From the NCBI RefSeq assembly GCF_000831645.3, contig NZ_CP012559.1:434001-498000 (forward strand): 64,000 bases of DNA, written 5' to 3'. The notes beneath the pieces are model-generated. The model was not told the origin of the DNA and did no database searches. It saw nothing but the letters and a program-made list of their open reading frames with translations. Origin of the DNA: Companilactobacillus heilongjiangensis (GTDB taxonomy: Bacteria; Bacillota; Bacilli; Lactobacillales; Lactobacillaceae). Below, one piece after another: positions 49,423-58,846 of this stretch (position 1 is the stretch's first letter; each line of letters starts with the position of its first letter). The translations under genes were made by a program, and so were the position numbers.

Positions 49423-49449
49423 TGGAACGGTAGATGATACTGTTCCATT
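49423..49449 (+). terminator. Intra-operon hairpin before GH65
   Basis: ATGGAACgGTA pairs with TACtGTTCCAT, followed by TTTTC. Weak T tract, so it more likely trims or partly attenuates the transcript than ends it. Confidence 0.45.
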
Positions 49450-49467
49450 TTCTTTGGAGAAAAATTT

Positions 49468-51585
49468 ATGAATAATGAAAAAGTTATTACTACAAGTGAT
49501 TTAATATCAGACGATCCTAGTTATTTAGAAACTATTTTTTCAATTGCCAATGGTCATTTTGGAATTCGAGCTAGTAATCCAATAGTAAGTTCAGAATCTG
49601 CAGGAACAATAGTTAATGGATTTTATGAAATGTCTGAGATAAATTACGGTGAAAAAGCATATGGATATGCTGAGAATAATCAAACAATCGTTAATTTACC
49701 AGATGTGCGTGCTATCAAAATCTTTGATAGTGAAAGTAATGAATTCTCTCAATCAGAATTGAAATCTGAAACCTTGGATATGAATACGGGATTATTAACG
49801 TCAGTTTATAAACTATTAAATCCAAATAATCAAGCAATTGAATTGAAGTTACAATCAGTTTTGCAACAGACGGATAACCATGTTTTGGGATTGCGTTATA
49901 CGATTAAATCAATTGATTATACTGGTAGAATTAAAATTACTAAGCATTTTGGAATTAATAATGATACAGCCGAAACGGATGATCCTAGAAAGTCTCGTTC
50001 ACTACACACGTTAACTTATGATAGAAATAAGATTGACGATTCTTGTGAGGTATTGGAAGTCAAGACTAAAAAAAGTCAACTGGTTATTGACTTGGCAATT
50101 TGTTCACAGCATGCATTAGAAGAAAATCTAGAGTTAAATCAGCCTGTTGATTTTGATATCATTGCCTTAGTAGGTGATATAAATACTAAATTACAAATGA
50201 TTAAACCAAGTTTTTCGGAGATTCTAGCCGATTCAAAGTCCTTCTGGCATGAGTTCTGGCAAAATAGCGAAGTTGGTATTGATGGTGATGAAAGTTTGAA
50301 TCAAGCCATACACTATAATTTGTTCCAATTGACGTCATCGACCGGTCGAGATGGAAAGACTAACATTCCTGCTAAGGGTCTTTCTGGAACGGGATATGAA
50401 GGACATTATTTCTGGGATACAGAAATGTATATGTCGCCATTCTTTGCATATACGAATCCCCAAATTGCCCGTGAACTGATTCTTTACCGATACAGTATTC
50501 TAAATGAGTCTAAGAAGCGGGCTAGGGAGTTAGGCGTTGATAATGGCGCACTCTTTGCTTGGCGCACTATTAATGGTGAGGAAGCCAGCGCATATTATCC
50601 AGCAGGAACAGCACAGTATCATATTGATGCGGATATTTCATATGCAATTGATCGTTATTATAAGGTCACGTTGGATAAAGATTTTATGAAGAAATATGGT
50701 TTGGAAATTGTTCTGGAAACAGCTAGATTCTGGCGCTCGTTTGGAAGTTTCAATAATAAAGGCTTTTGCTTTTTTGATGTCACTGGTCCAGATGAGTACA
50801 CAGCGATAGTGAATAATAATTATTACACTAATCGAATGGCCAAGTTTAATATGGAGTTTGCTGTCAAACTGATTGATGAATTTCCAGAACAGTCTAAAAG
50901 ACTAGGTGTGACAGAAGAAGAATACGATAGTTTAAAGGATGCTGCTGAGAAAGTTTATCTTCCTTATTCGGAGGCAGAACAGATTAATCAACAAGATGAT
51001 AGTGCTTTTGATAAACCGATTTGGCCATTTGAAGATACACCTAAATCGAACTATCCATTGTTATTACATTACCATCCGCTGAAAATTTACCGTTATCAAG
51101 TAAATAAACAGGCAGATACTTTATTAGCTGACTTTTTATTTGATGATATTTCTCAAAATCAATTAAAACGTGAATATGATTACTATGAGAAAATAACGAC
51201 ACATGACTCTTCACTTTCGAGATCTATATTTAGTGCTTTGGCAGCTAGAATAGGTTTAAAGGAAAAATCCTATGATTATTTTATGGATACAGTTAAGACT
51301 GATTTGATTGATTTGCAAAAAAATACTGCTGATGGATTGCATGTAGCAAATCTTGGTGGTAGTTGGCTTACCATTGTGATGGGATTTGGTTGTATTGAGA
51401 TAAAGGACTCACTATTAGTAATTAATAATAATTTACCTAATAAATGGAAAAAGTTATCCATTCGCATCAAGTTTCAAGGAAGATTAATAAAGATAACGTA
51501 CCTTCATGCTAAAACTGTAATTGATATTCTGGATGGTGAACCATTAAATGTAATCGTTGATGGAATTAAGAAAAATATCAAATAG
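49468..51585 (+). CDS. GH65 glycoside phosphorylase
   Basis: Phosphorolyses an alpha-glucoside to beta-glucose 1-phosphate plus an acceptor. 705 residues. N-terminal beta-sandwich, linker, then an (alpha/alpha)6 barrel with WDTEMYMSPFF, general acid Glu443 in GPDEYTAIVNNNYYTN, KQADTLL, and the phosphate-site block THDSSLSRS. Family members act on trehalose, maltose, kojibiose, nigerose or, in Lactococcus, trehalose 6-phosphate. Next to a PTS permease, a phosphorylated disaccharide such as trehalose 6-phosphate is the best guess, but specificity cannot be read. GGAG before the ATG; no beta-phosphoglucomutase gene is adjacent. Confidence 0.9.
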   Translation: MNNEKVITTSDLISDDPSYLETIFSIANGHFGIRASNPIVSSESAGTIVNGFYEMSEINYGEKAYGYAENNQTIVNLPDVRAIKIFDSESNEFSQSELKSETLDMNTGLLTSVYKLLNPNNQAIELKLQSVLQQTDNHVLGLRYTIKSIDYTGRIKITKHFGINNDTAETDDPRKSRSLHTLTYDRNKIDDSCEVLEVKTKKSQLVIDLAICSQHALEENLELNQPVDFDIIALVGDINTKLQMIKPSFSEILADSKSFWHEFWQNSEVGIDGDESLNQAIHYNLFQLTSSTGRDGKTNIPAKGLSGTGYEGHYFWDTEMYMSPFFAYTNPQIARELILYRYSILNESKKRARELGVDNGALFAWRTINGEEASAYYPAGTAQYHIDADISYAIDRYYKVTLDKDFMKKYGLEIVLETARFWRSFGSFNNKGFCFFDVTGPDEYTAIVNNNYYTNRMAKFNMEFAVKLIDEFPEQSKRLGVTEEEYDSLKDAAEKVYLPYSEAEQINQQDDSAFDKPIWPFEDTPKSNYPLLLHYHPLKIYRYQVNKQADTLLADFLFDDISQNQLKREYDYYEKITTHDSSLSRSIFSALAARIGLKEKSYDYFMDTVKTDLIDLQKNTADGLHVANLGGSWLTIVMGFGCIEIKDSLLVINNNLPNKWKKLSIRIKFQGRLIKITYLHAKTVIDILDGEPLNVIVDGIKKNIK

Positions 51586-51626
51586 ACGATTATTTTTGAT
51601 AAGATTGACTTGATAGGGGGGATAAG

Positions 51627-52484
51627 ATGACCATTTATTTGGAAATGCCACGTTTGAATCCAGACCTAGGATTTAAGTTTCTTAAAAATAAAGGCGATAT
51701 TTTAACTACCCCACATTGGCATCGAGAATATGAGTTGATTTTAATAACTAATGGCAAAATTAATCTAGGCATTAATGATAATCAGTATCAGTTAAGAACA
51801 GGTGATATGGCATTTTTTAAAAGTGGTGATGTTCACTATATTGTTGCGACACCAGAAACTAATCGTTACGTATACCAATTTGATATGTCACTTTTCAACG
51901 AGACAATTGTTGAAAAATTACATTTAGTCGATAAGTTGAACGAACTTTCACAGGTTAGTTTGTTTTGGGATAAAAAAATCAATGATAAAATGAGAGACAT
52001 TTTATTAACGATAGTTAATGAAGAAGATTCAGATAGAATTGACCGAGACTTTGCGGTCGAAGGTTTGATGTATACTTTGGTAACCTTGATGATACGAAAA
52101 TTACCAAAAGATAATGAGATTCAACAACCCAAAATAAATATTAAAAGTAAAACCATTTTGGAGACTTTGAATAAAGTATTTAAATTTGTTGAAGTGAATT
52201 ACCAAGAGAAAATCACTCTAGAAGACGTTTCAATGAAAGCTGGATTTAGTCCATATTATTTCACACGCTTTTTTAAAAAGAATGTTGGACAGACGTTTGT
52301 CGAGTTTTTAAATAACTATCGTATTGATAAAGCCAAATGGGAAATTATAAACACTGATGTTTCCATAAGTAGTATTTTGAATCAATCAGGGTTCTCCAGT
52401 AATAAAACTTTCTATAGAGTTTTTAAGAGTCAAGTGGGAATGACACCAAAGCAATATCGCATGAAATATAATATTAGCAAGTAA
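51627..52484 (+). CDS. AraC-family regulator of the sugar locus
   Basis: 285 residues. N-terminal cupin sensor (PHWHREYELILITNG, LRTGDMAFFKSGDVHYI) and C-terminal pair of helix-turn-helix motifs (ITLEDVSMKAGFSPYYFTRFFKK, then ISSILNQSGFSSNKTFYRVFKSQVGMTPKQYR). Last gene of the GH1-EIIBC-GH65 operon, so it very likely activates it in response to the imported sugar. GGGGGGATAAG site. Confidence 0.92.
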   Translation: MTIYLEMPRLNPDLGFKFLKNKGDILTTPHWHREYELILITNGKINLGINDNQYQLRTGDMAFFKSGDVHYIVATPETNRYVYQFDMSLFNETIVEKLHLVDKLNELSQVSLFWDKKINDKMRDILLTIVNEEDSDRIDRDFAVEGLMYTLVTLMIRKLPKDNEIQQPKINIKSKTILETLNKVFKFVEVNYQEKITLEDVSMKAGFSPYYFTRFFKKNVGQTFVEFLNNYRIDKAKWEIINTDVSISSILNQSGFSSNKTFYRVFKSQVGMTPKQYRMKYNISK

Positions 52485-52488
52485 AATT

Positions 52489-52518
52489 AGAAGTTGTTGA
52501 AAAACAACTTCTTTTTGT
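52489..52518 (+). terminator. Terminator of the sugar operon
   Basis: AGAAGTTGTT-GAAA-AACAACTTCT, a perfect 10-bp stem with a GAAA loop and a T tract. Confidence 0.95.
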
Positions 52519-52579
52519 TTTGTTGCGACTTACAACTCCGTTATAATTGAGTTAATTCTTTTTGTTTTGGAGGAAAAAT

Positions 52580-53965
52580 ATGTCTGATTATAGAATTGAA
52601 GAAGATACGTTAGGTGCTGTCAAAATTCCAGCTGAAGCACTCTGGGGTGCGCAAACTGAACGTAGTCGTAATAATTTTTCAACTGGTGCTAAGATGCCAT
52701 TGGAAATTATCAAGGCGTTGTTACAGATAAAAAAAGCGGCTGCAATTGCCAACAAAGAGGTTCAAGCAATTGATGCTAAGAAAGCTGATTTAATTGTTGA
52801 GGCAATTGATCAACTCTTGAGCCTTGATGATGCTGACTTGCGAAAGGATTTTCCTTTGGTTGTTTATCAAACGGGTTCTGGTACGCAAACTAATATGAAC
52901 GTTAATGAAGTTGTGGCGCACGTTGCCCAGAGAATCAATTCTGAAATCCAAATTTTGCCTAATGACGATGTCAATCACGGTCAGAGTTCTAACGATATTT
53001 TTCCAACAGCAATGAACATAACAGCTGCCATAGCGGTTGATAAACTTGAGGTTTCAATTCAACATTTGATTGATGAATTGAAGCAAAAACAAGCTAAGTA
53101 TTGGAAAACTGTCAAAATTGGTCGGACACATTTGCAAGATGCCACACCTTTAACTTTTGGACAAGAAGTCAGTGGTTGGGTCAGCATGCTTGAACATGAC
53201 TTGTCTTACTTGAAGATGTTGAATAAAACTCTTGGCGAATTGGCAATGGGGGGAACAGCTGTCGGAACTGGTTTGAACGCTGCACCACACTTCGCTGATA
53301 AGATTGCTGAACAAATGAGTGTCGTTTATGAGCATGAATTTACAGCTGATACCAATAAATTCTTTGGACTAGCGGCTCATTCTGGTTTAAATGTTGTTCA
53401 TGGTGCTATTAAAACTTTGGCTAGCGATTTGTTGAAGATCGCCAATGATGTTCGTTTTCTTGGTAGTGGTCCCAGATCTGGTTATGGCGAATTGAATATT
53501 CCAGCCAATGAACCTGGTTCTTCAATTATGCCCGGTAAAGTTAATCCTACACAGGCTGAAGCAATTACGATGGCTGCGGTTCGTGTCATGGGAAATGATG
53601 TAACTATCAATGTGGCTGCCAGTCAAGGTAACTTTGAAATGAATGTTTATAAACCTGTATTAATTTATACATTTTTGGAATCAGCTGATTTATTAACTGG
53701 TACGATGTATGGCTTCGCTGATAAGATGATTTCCGGCTTGACAGTCAATGAAGAGCGTATGGAAGAATTGGTCGACCGTTCACTGATGACCGTTACCGCC
53801 TTGTCGCCACACATTGGTTATCACGAAAGTGCCGAGATTGCTCAACAAGCACTGCATGATGGCACGACATTGAAGGTTGCGGCACTTAAATCTGGCTTGG
53901 TAACTGAGGAACAATTTGATAAATGGGTTGTACCGATTGATATGACTAACATTGAGGAGAAATAG
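52580..53965 (+). CDS. fumC: Fumarate hydratase class II
   Basis: Interconverts malate and fumarate. 461 residues from the ATG at 52580, preceded by TGGAGGA; an upstream TTG at 52562 would place the ribosome site inside the gene. GSGTQTNMNVNEV, HGQSSNDIFPTAMNI, GRTHLQDATPLTFGQE and the signature GSSIMPGKVNPTQAEA are all present, so it is fumarase and not aspartase. -10 box TATAAT at 52542-52547. Transcribed with a fumarate reductase that starts 1 base after its stop, so the pair sends malate through fumarate to succinate. Confidence 0.94.
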   Translation: MSDYRIEEDTLGAVKIPAEALWGAQTERSRNNFSTGAKMPLEIIKALLQIKKAAAIANKEVQAIDAKKADLIVEAIDQLLSLDDADLRKDFPLVVYQTGSGTQTNMNVNEVVAHVAQRINSEIQILPNDDVNHGQSSNDIFPTAMNITAAIAVDKLEVSIQHLIDELKQKQAKYWKTVKIGRTHLQDATPLTFGQEVSGWVSMLEHDLSYLKMLNKTLGELAMGGTAVGTGLNAAPHFADKIAEQMSVVYEHEFTADTNKFFGLAAHSGLNVVHGAIKTLASDLLKIANDVRFLGSGPRSGYGELNIPANEPGSSIMPGKVNPTQAEAITMAAVRVMGNDVTINVAASQGNFEMNVYKPVLIYTFLESADLLTGTMYGFADKMISGLTVNEERMEELVDRSLMTVTALSPHIGYHESAEIAQQALHDGTTLKVAALKSGLVTEEQFDKWVVPIDMTNIEEK

Positions 53966-53966
53966 C

Positions 53967-55352
53967 ATGGCAGAAAAATTTGTCTTTGAACCAACTAAGA
54001 TTGAACAATTAAAGGATCATTATGACGTTATCATTATTGGTTCCGGTGGAGCTGGTTTGACGGCTGCCATTCAAGCACACGAATTAGGGCTTTCACCAGT
54101 TATTTTGGAAAAGATGGATAAATTAGGTGGCAATACTACTAGAGCCTCATCAGGTATGAACGCGGCTGAAACTTCAGTTCAACTTGACCATAAAATTGTC
54201 GATAGTTTTGAGGAATTTTATAACGAAACTTATGTCGGCGGTGGCAAACAAAATAATACTGAACTATTGAAATTTTTCACAGAACACGGCGCTTTAGCAA
54301 TTGATTGGTTGGCTCAACATGATATCAAGTTGGATGACATCACAATTACTGGTGGGATGAAAACGATGAGAACGCACCGTCCCAGCACTTTAGCACCAAT
54401 TGGTGGTTACTTAGTAACTGAATTGTTGAAGTGGATTGCCAAGGATGAGATTCCATTGTTTGACAATATCAAAGTGACTGACTTGTTGCTTGAAGATGGT
54501 CATATTGCTGGTGTTAAAGCCGATGCTGCAAATGAAGTTCAAATCAAAGCTCCATCGGTAATTTTGGCTACGGGTGGTTTTGGTGCGGGTAAAGATTTGT
54601 TGGCAAAATATCGTTCTGATTTGTTGAATTTGCGAACAACCAATCAACCCGGAGCAACTGGTGATGGTTTGAAATTAGCTGAAAAAGTTGGTGCCAAATT
54701 GGTGGATATGGACCAAGTCCAGGTTCATCCAACGGTTCAACAAGATACACCACACGCATTCTTGATTGGTGAAGCAGTTCGTGGTGAAGGTGCCATTCTG
54801 GTTAACAATGCTGGACAGCGTTTCGTCAATGAATTGGACACTAGAAAAAATGTTACGAAAGCAATCGATGATTTAGGTGGCACTGGCGCTTACTTGATTC
54901 TTGATCGTGATATTAGAAACCGTGTTAAAGCCATTGAATTTTATGATCACGTTGGTTTAGTTACAACTGGACAGACAATTGCTGAATTGGCAGCGGAAAT
55001 TAATGTCAATGCTGATAAATTAGAACAGACCATATCTAAGTGGAACCAAGCGGTTAAGAATCATAATGATACAGATTTCGGTCGTACAACTGGTATGGAA
55101 AGAGATATTTCTGATGGACCATTTTATGCAATCCATATTGCACCAGCGGTTCACTACACAATGGGTGGCGTGGCAATTAACCATCAGACCCAAGTGCTTA
55201 ATGAAGCCGGAAAAGCTATCGCAGGATTGTTTGCAGCAGGTGAGGTTGTTGGTGGATTACACGGAAACAATCGTATCGGTGGAAATTCAATTGCTGAGAC
55301 AGTTGTTTTTGGTCGACAGGCTGGACAACAAGTATTCAAATATTTAAGTTAG
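53967..55352 (+). CDS. frdA: Soluble fumarate reductase flavoprotein (FrdA/flavocytochrome c type)
   Basis: FAD enzyme that reduces fumarate to succinate and so re-oxidises reduced carriers. 461 residues. FAD-binding IIGSGGAGLTAA (about 23-34), GGNTTRASSGMNAAET, VHPTVQQ with catalytic His, EAVRGEGAILVNNAGQRFVNE, HYTMGGVAI and the C-terminal GGNSIAETVVFGRQAG. No haem or FMN domain, and no signal peptide, so it is the short cytosolic form. ATG with GAGGAGA upstream. Overlap-like spacing to fumC supports one operon. Confidence 0.92.
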   Translation: MAEKFVFEPTKIEQLKDHYDVIIIGSGGAGLTAAIQAHELGLSPVILEKMDKLGGNTTRASSGMNAAETSVQLDHKIVDSFEEFYNETYVGGGKQNNTELLKFFTEHGALAIDWLAQHDIKLDDITITGGMKTMRTHRPSTLAPIGGYLVTELLKWIAKDEIPLFDNIKVTDLLLEDGHIAGVKADAANEVQIKAPSVILATGGFGAGKDLLAKYRSDLLNLRTTNQPGATGDGLKLAEKVGAKLVDMDQVQVHPTVQQDTPHAFLIGEAVRGEGAILVNNAGQRFVNELDTRKNVTKAIDDLGGTGAYLILDRDIRNRVKAIEFYDHVGLVTTGQTIAELAAEINVNADKLEQTISKWNQAVKNHNDTDFGRTTGMERDISDGPFYAIHIAPAVHYTMGGVAINHQTQVLNEAGKAIAGLFAAGEVVGGLHGNNRIGGNSIAETVVFGRQAGQQVFKYLS

Positions 55353-55356
55353 TTGG

Positions 55357-55548
55357 TGGAGCCGCCGAAGGCCGCGAGGACGGAGTCAGCTATGGGGGCC
55401 GGCGAAAGCCTTGTGTCTCACACCTCGCTTTGAAGCCTTGCCAAAGTTCGGCAAGTCTCCAAAGTCGTCCCGTAGAGTAAGAACGGAAAACCACCGTCCT
55501 AACTCTACCTTCACAGCAGTCTCCATCCTCGCAACCTTCGGCTATTGT
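55357..55548 (-). repeat. Dispersed cloverleaf repeat, copy I
   Basis: Second subfamily. Outer arms 55364-55385 and 55521-55542 pair at 19 of 22 positions. Hairpin 1 GTAGAGT...ACTCTAC with inner ACGG...CCGT; middle stem TTTGAAGCCTTGCC...GGCAAGTCTCCAAA. The CTCGAACC core is replaced by TGTCTCACACC, so it is older than the other copies. It starts 5 bases after the frdA stop codon. Confidence 0.88.
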
Positions 55549-55614
55549 GTTGGTTTGAGGCAGCATCGTTGTCTCTTCTAGTATGTTCATGCTTCAATTA
55601 ATTTTATAAATACG

Positions 55615-55651
55615 AAAAAACTAGCAATCGATTATGATTACTAGTTTTTTT
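55615..55651. terminator. Bidirectional terminator
   Basis: AAAAAACTAGcAATC pairs with GATTaCTAGTTTTTT; between the convergent frdA and HAD genes. Confidence 0.9.
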
Positions 55652-55667
55652 GTATAAATTTCAATTG

Positions 55668-56294
55668 TTAAACCAATTTAACTAAATCGGTCGGTTGCTT
55701 TAATAAATAATCAACTTTTGAAAACTCGGGATTATCTTTAGATCCCCAACTAGCTAAAGCAAATTCGACATTAGCGTTGCGTGCGCATTGGAAGTCATAA
55801 ATTGAATCTCCGATATATAACGTTTCGGCTGGGTCAATTTGTAATGTTTCAATTGCTTTGAGGATTGGCTCAGGATTTGGTTTATGGAGTTTTGTTTTTG
55901 AAGCGGTGATGAAAGTGGAAAAGTATTTTTCAATGTCAAAATTATCCAATACTAATTGAAGTTCTTTATTAGTTCTTGAAGTGACTACGCCTAATTTGAT
56001 ATTCTTGTCTTTCAATTGTTGCAACATGGTCGTGATGCCGTCAAAGAGTTCCGAATAGTGAAACATCTTGTGATCGTTTTGTTCCCACAATGTTAGTAAT
56101 TCTTGGCTTTGTTGAGGTCCATTGGAATATTTTTGAACGGCTTTAGTTCCAGGGATTCCCAAGACGTAGAAGAGTTCTTCAGCTGCTGGCTCAATATTTA
56201 GTGTATCTTTTAAAGTCTTTTGCCATGATTTTATAATAGTTTTCTCAGTATCAATAAGTGTTCCATCGACGTCAAATAAAATTGTTTTCGACAT
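55668..56294 (-). CDS. HAD-IA family phosphatase (phosphoglycolate phosphatase/PpaX-like)
   Basis: 208 residues. Motif I FDVDGTLID with nucleophile Asp8 and acid Asp10, an alpha-helical cap (about 15-85), motif II VTSRT, Lys in KPNPEPIL, motif IV YIGDSIYDF. Phosphoglycolate or pyrophosphate phosphatase is the usual label, but sugar phosphates are as likely. Starts 13 bases after a DeoR regulator on the same strand, as a second DeoR-HAD pair in the window. Confidence 0.88.
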   Translation of the reverse strand: MSKTILFDVDGTLIDTEKTIIKSWQKTLKDTLNIEPAAEELFYVLGIPGTKAVQKYSNGPQQSQELLTLWEQNDHKMFHYSELFDGITTMLQQLKDKNIKLGVVTSRTNKELQLVLDNFDIEKYFSTFITASKTKLHKPNPEPILKAIETLQIDPAETLYIGDSIYDFQCARNANVEFALASWGSKDNPEFSKVDYLLKQPTDLVKLV

Positions 56295-56307
56295 AAATAA
56301 TTTCTCC

Positions 56308-57060
56308 TTAGATGTAAATCATTTGCGTTTTCGATTTTAATAAACGATTCTCCAACTTTTGTGGCAAGTGGCTGTTGGTGATGATGTAATCAATCTGATC
56401 GAGGTTGAGGACTTTAAAGTTGTGTTTAACATTAACCTTGCTGCTATCCAAGAGTAAAACTAATTTTTTTGCTTGTTTACGAATCTTGGCTTTGTAATCG
56501 ATATCGTCGTCATAAGCGTAATAAATACCGTCCTCGTCAATACCCACGCTGCTTAGAAAAGCGTAGTCGAAAGTATAGTTTTCCAAACCCAGACATGGTC
56601 TAGTTCCGGTAACACAGCGTTTTTCGGCATCCAGATTGCCACCGAGAATTCGTGCCTGACAAGGTGAGTGGCGGATCAGTTGGTCGGCAATATCGAGCGA
56701 ATTAGTGACGGCGAAGAGGTTTTGCTTGGTTAGATATTGGGGCATGAATTCAACCGTTGTCGAAATGTCCAAGTAAATCTGAGTTGCCTGATTAGCATAA
56801 ACGGCAGCCTTTTTGGCTAACTCACGCTTGGTATTGACGTAATCATCGCTACGTTCTAAATAACCATCTAGTTTTTTGAAAGTATTGGGCATACTGATGC
56901 CACCGTAACTGCGTTCAACCAGGTTGCTGTCAGTTAATTTGACAATGTCGCGACGGGCAGTGTCACGTGAAGAATTAGTTAAATCAATGATTTCCTTGAG
57001 GGTTAAAGTTTGTTTTTCCTGTAAAGTTTTTAAAATTAAATCTAAGCGCTCTTTTTGCAT
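56308..57060 (-). CDS. DeoR-family transcriptional regulator
   Basis: 250 residues from the ATG at 57060; a TTG at 57066 is in frame. Winged helix with TLKEIIDLTNSSRDTARRDIVKLTDSNLVERSYGG, then the DeoR sensor with YLDISTTVEFMP, ARILGGNLD and FLSSVGI. It precedes a HAD phosphatase gene. The inverted AATACTTA motif upstream is the same 8-mer as at the other DeoR gene (34196-34243). Confidence 0.9.
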   Translation of the reverse strand: MQKERLDLILKTLQEKQTLTLKEIIDLTNSSRDTARRDIVKLTDSNLVERSYGGISMPNTFKKLDGYLERSDDYVNTKRELAKKAAVYANQATQIYLDISTTVEFMPQYLTKQNLFAVTNSLDIADQLIRHSPCQARILGGNLDAEKRCVTGTRPCLGLENYTFDYAFLSSVGIDEDGIYYAYDDDIDYKAKIRKQAKKLVLLLDSSKVNVKHNFKVLNLDQIDYIITNSHLPQKLENRLLKSKTQMIYI

Positions 57061-57086
57061 AAGCAATCACCACTTTTAAGCTATAA

Positions 57087-57118
57087 TAAGTATTTAACTT
57101 GATAGTAACTTATTTTCG
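57087..57118 (-). promoter_or_regulatory. Probable operator of the second DeoR gene
   Basis: TAAGTATT at 57087-57094 is the reverse complement of AATACTTA; a related AACTTATT follows at about 57108. It lies 27 bases before the start codon of the minus-strand DeoR gene. Confidence 0.4.
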
Positions 57119-57137
57119 CTTAAAATACAATTAACAA

Positions 57138-57164
57138 TAAAAAAAGACCCGAAGGCCTTTTTCA
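57138..57164 (-). terminator. Terminator of the EIIBC gene
   Basis: On the minus strand AAAGGCC-TTCG-GGTCTTT with a UUCG loop and seven T; 8 bases after the EIIBC stop, so DeoR and HAD have a separate promoter. Confidence 0.9.
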
Positions 57165-57171
57165 TAATTTA

Positions 57172-58599
57172 TTATGCTTCTTGATCAGATGATTCCATCT
57201 TGTCATTGAATCCGAAGAGGAATGTTAAAACGAAGGCGACTCCAAAGGCAATCAGGTGTGAGATGACATAAGCAGTAAAGTTGCCGTCAATACCAGTTTT
57301 AGGATTAATAAAGGATGGGAAACCAATCAAACTTCCGGTAAATCCGTAGATAACTAAGTGCATACCACCAGCTACAGCACCACCGACAGCATTACCAATC
57401 ATGACCATATAGAAGACACGTTTGTATTTCAAAAGAATTCCGTATAGTGAAGGTTCGGCGATTCCACAGAAAGCTGAAACGCCAGCCGAATAACCTAATG
57501 CTTCAAGGCTCTTCTTCTTAGTTTTGATAGCTACAGCAAGTACACCACCAGCGATACCAACGGCTGTAATTGATGTTAAAGCACAGATAACACTTTGACC
57601 AGTAACGGCTAAATCATTGATAACGATAGGGATGAGTGGCCAGTGTAAGCCGAAGACTACCAAGATAGGATAGAAAGCACCATAGATAGCGCCACCGATA
57701 ATTCCGTTGAATGAAAGTAGAGCTGAAATGCCGTTAGCTAAACCTTTACTTAGAACGGTGATAACTGGAGCGACTAATAGTAATAGAACAAATGATAAAA
57801 TAATAATTTCGAGAATTGGAACGAAGATTCCTTGGACCATTTCAGGGATAGCTTTCTTAAGATATTTTTCAACGTATTTACCTAACCAGGCAGCAACGAT
57901 GATTGGAAAAACTGATCCGGAGTAGTTCATAACTTTGACCGCAAAGCCACTCCATAAGCCGATTTCAGGTACTTTGGCTGAAGCAATACCAATAATATTT
58001 GGGTGGATCAGAAACGCACCGATAATAGCTAGGGCAATTGGATCAGAACCTAGTTTCTTGGCTGCAGTGAAGCCAAGAATAACAGGTAGAAAGTAGAAAA
58101 TTGTGTCAGCCATGGTGTTGATGAGCATAAAAATACCAGATTTGTCACTCAAGACATTGGCACTGACTAGACCGGCGAGAATACCTTTGGTAATACCAGA
58201 ACCAGCAAGAACACCGATAATTGGCATCATTGAGGCCGTCAGGACACCAATAAACTCGTCATAACCGTGTTTAAATTTAGCTCCAAAACCTTGAGGAACA
58301 ACTTTTTCAGTCGTCACTGTTTCGGCAGCCGCTTGACCATCTTCAGTCGCCAAACGAGGCAATTGTTTCAAAATGGCATCGAAGACATCCGTAACTTTAT
58401 TACCAATAACGATTTGATATTGACCTTGAGCTTGCATAACTTTGATAACAACACCCATTTTTTCAAGCGCAGCCCCGTCGGCTTTACTTTCATCCTTGAG
58501 AGTAAAACGAAGTCGAGTCATACAGTGAATTAGTGTGTTGATGTTTTTATCACCACCGACATCGGCAATGATTTGTTTCGCATCATTTGAGTAGTCCAT
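57172..58599 (-). CDS. PTS glucoside/sucrose-family permease, EIIBC
   Basis: 475 residues. EIIB with phospho-Cys in LIHCMTRLRF (about residue 27), EIIC with about ten helices (105-465) and GIAEPSLYG. No EIIA domain. It resembles trehalose/sucrose/beta-glucoside permeases, but the sugar is unknown. It stands alone on its transcript; the nearest genes are a DeoR-HAD pair downstream and an esterase upstream, with a cloverleaf repeat just before its promoter region. Confidence 0.9.
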   Translation of the reverse strand: MDYSNDAKQIIADVGGDKNINTLIHCMTRLRFTLKDESKADGAALEKMGVVIKVMQAQGQYQIVIGNKVTDVFDAILKQLPRLATEDGQAAAETVTTEKVVPQGFGAKFKHGYDEFIGVLTASMMPIIGVLAGSGITKGILAGLVSANVLSDKSGIFMLINTMADTIFYFLPVILGFTAAKKLGSDPIALAIIGAFLIHPNIIGIASAKVPEIGLWSGFAVKVMNYSGSVFPIIVAAWLGKYVEKYLKKAIPEMVQGIFVPILEIIILSFVLLLLVAPVITVLSKGLANGISALLSFNGIIGGAIYGAFYPILVVFGLHWPLIPIVINDLAVTGQSVICALTSITAVGIAGGVLAVAIKTKKKSLEALGYSAGVSAFCGIAEPSLYGILLKYKRVFYMVMIGNAVGGAVAGGMHLVIYGFTGSLIGFPSFINPKTGIDGNFTAYVISHLIAFGVAFVLTFLFGFNDKMESSDQEA

Positions 58600-58662
58600 G
58601 ATAGATTCTCCTTAGATAGTTTCTGTTTTTATGTTTTATTCATTACTAATTCAATAGAAATA

Positions 58663-58846
58663 AATTAGTCGGAAGAGCTGAGAGTATTCATCAGCAGCGA
58701 AAGTGGCGTTATGGCTTTAGCCATTACACCACCGGGCGTGTTGGAGACTTTCCGGTTTGTGGAAAGGCTTCAACCGAGGTTCGAGACCGTACTGTGGCTC
58801 GAGCCGTACCGCGCAGCAGATGAATACTCTCAGCTCTGGAGATAGT
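58663..58846 (+). repeat. Dispersed cloverleaf repeat, copy J
   Basis: Outer arms 58674-58692 and 58819-58837 pair perfectly over 19 bp (AGAGCTGAGAGTATTCATC). Compared with copy A, G replaces A in the left arm and C replaces T in the right arm, a textbook compensated change. Hairpin 1 ATGGC...GCCAT; middle stem has TTTCC...GGAAA in place of CTTGC...GCAAG. Its last bases touch the stop codon of the esterase gene. Confidence 0.92.

Noticed and set aside
52562-52579. fumC start at TTG 52562
   Set aside because: The TGGAGGA ribosome site would fall inside the gene; the ATG at 52580 gives the normal fumarase N-terminus.
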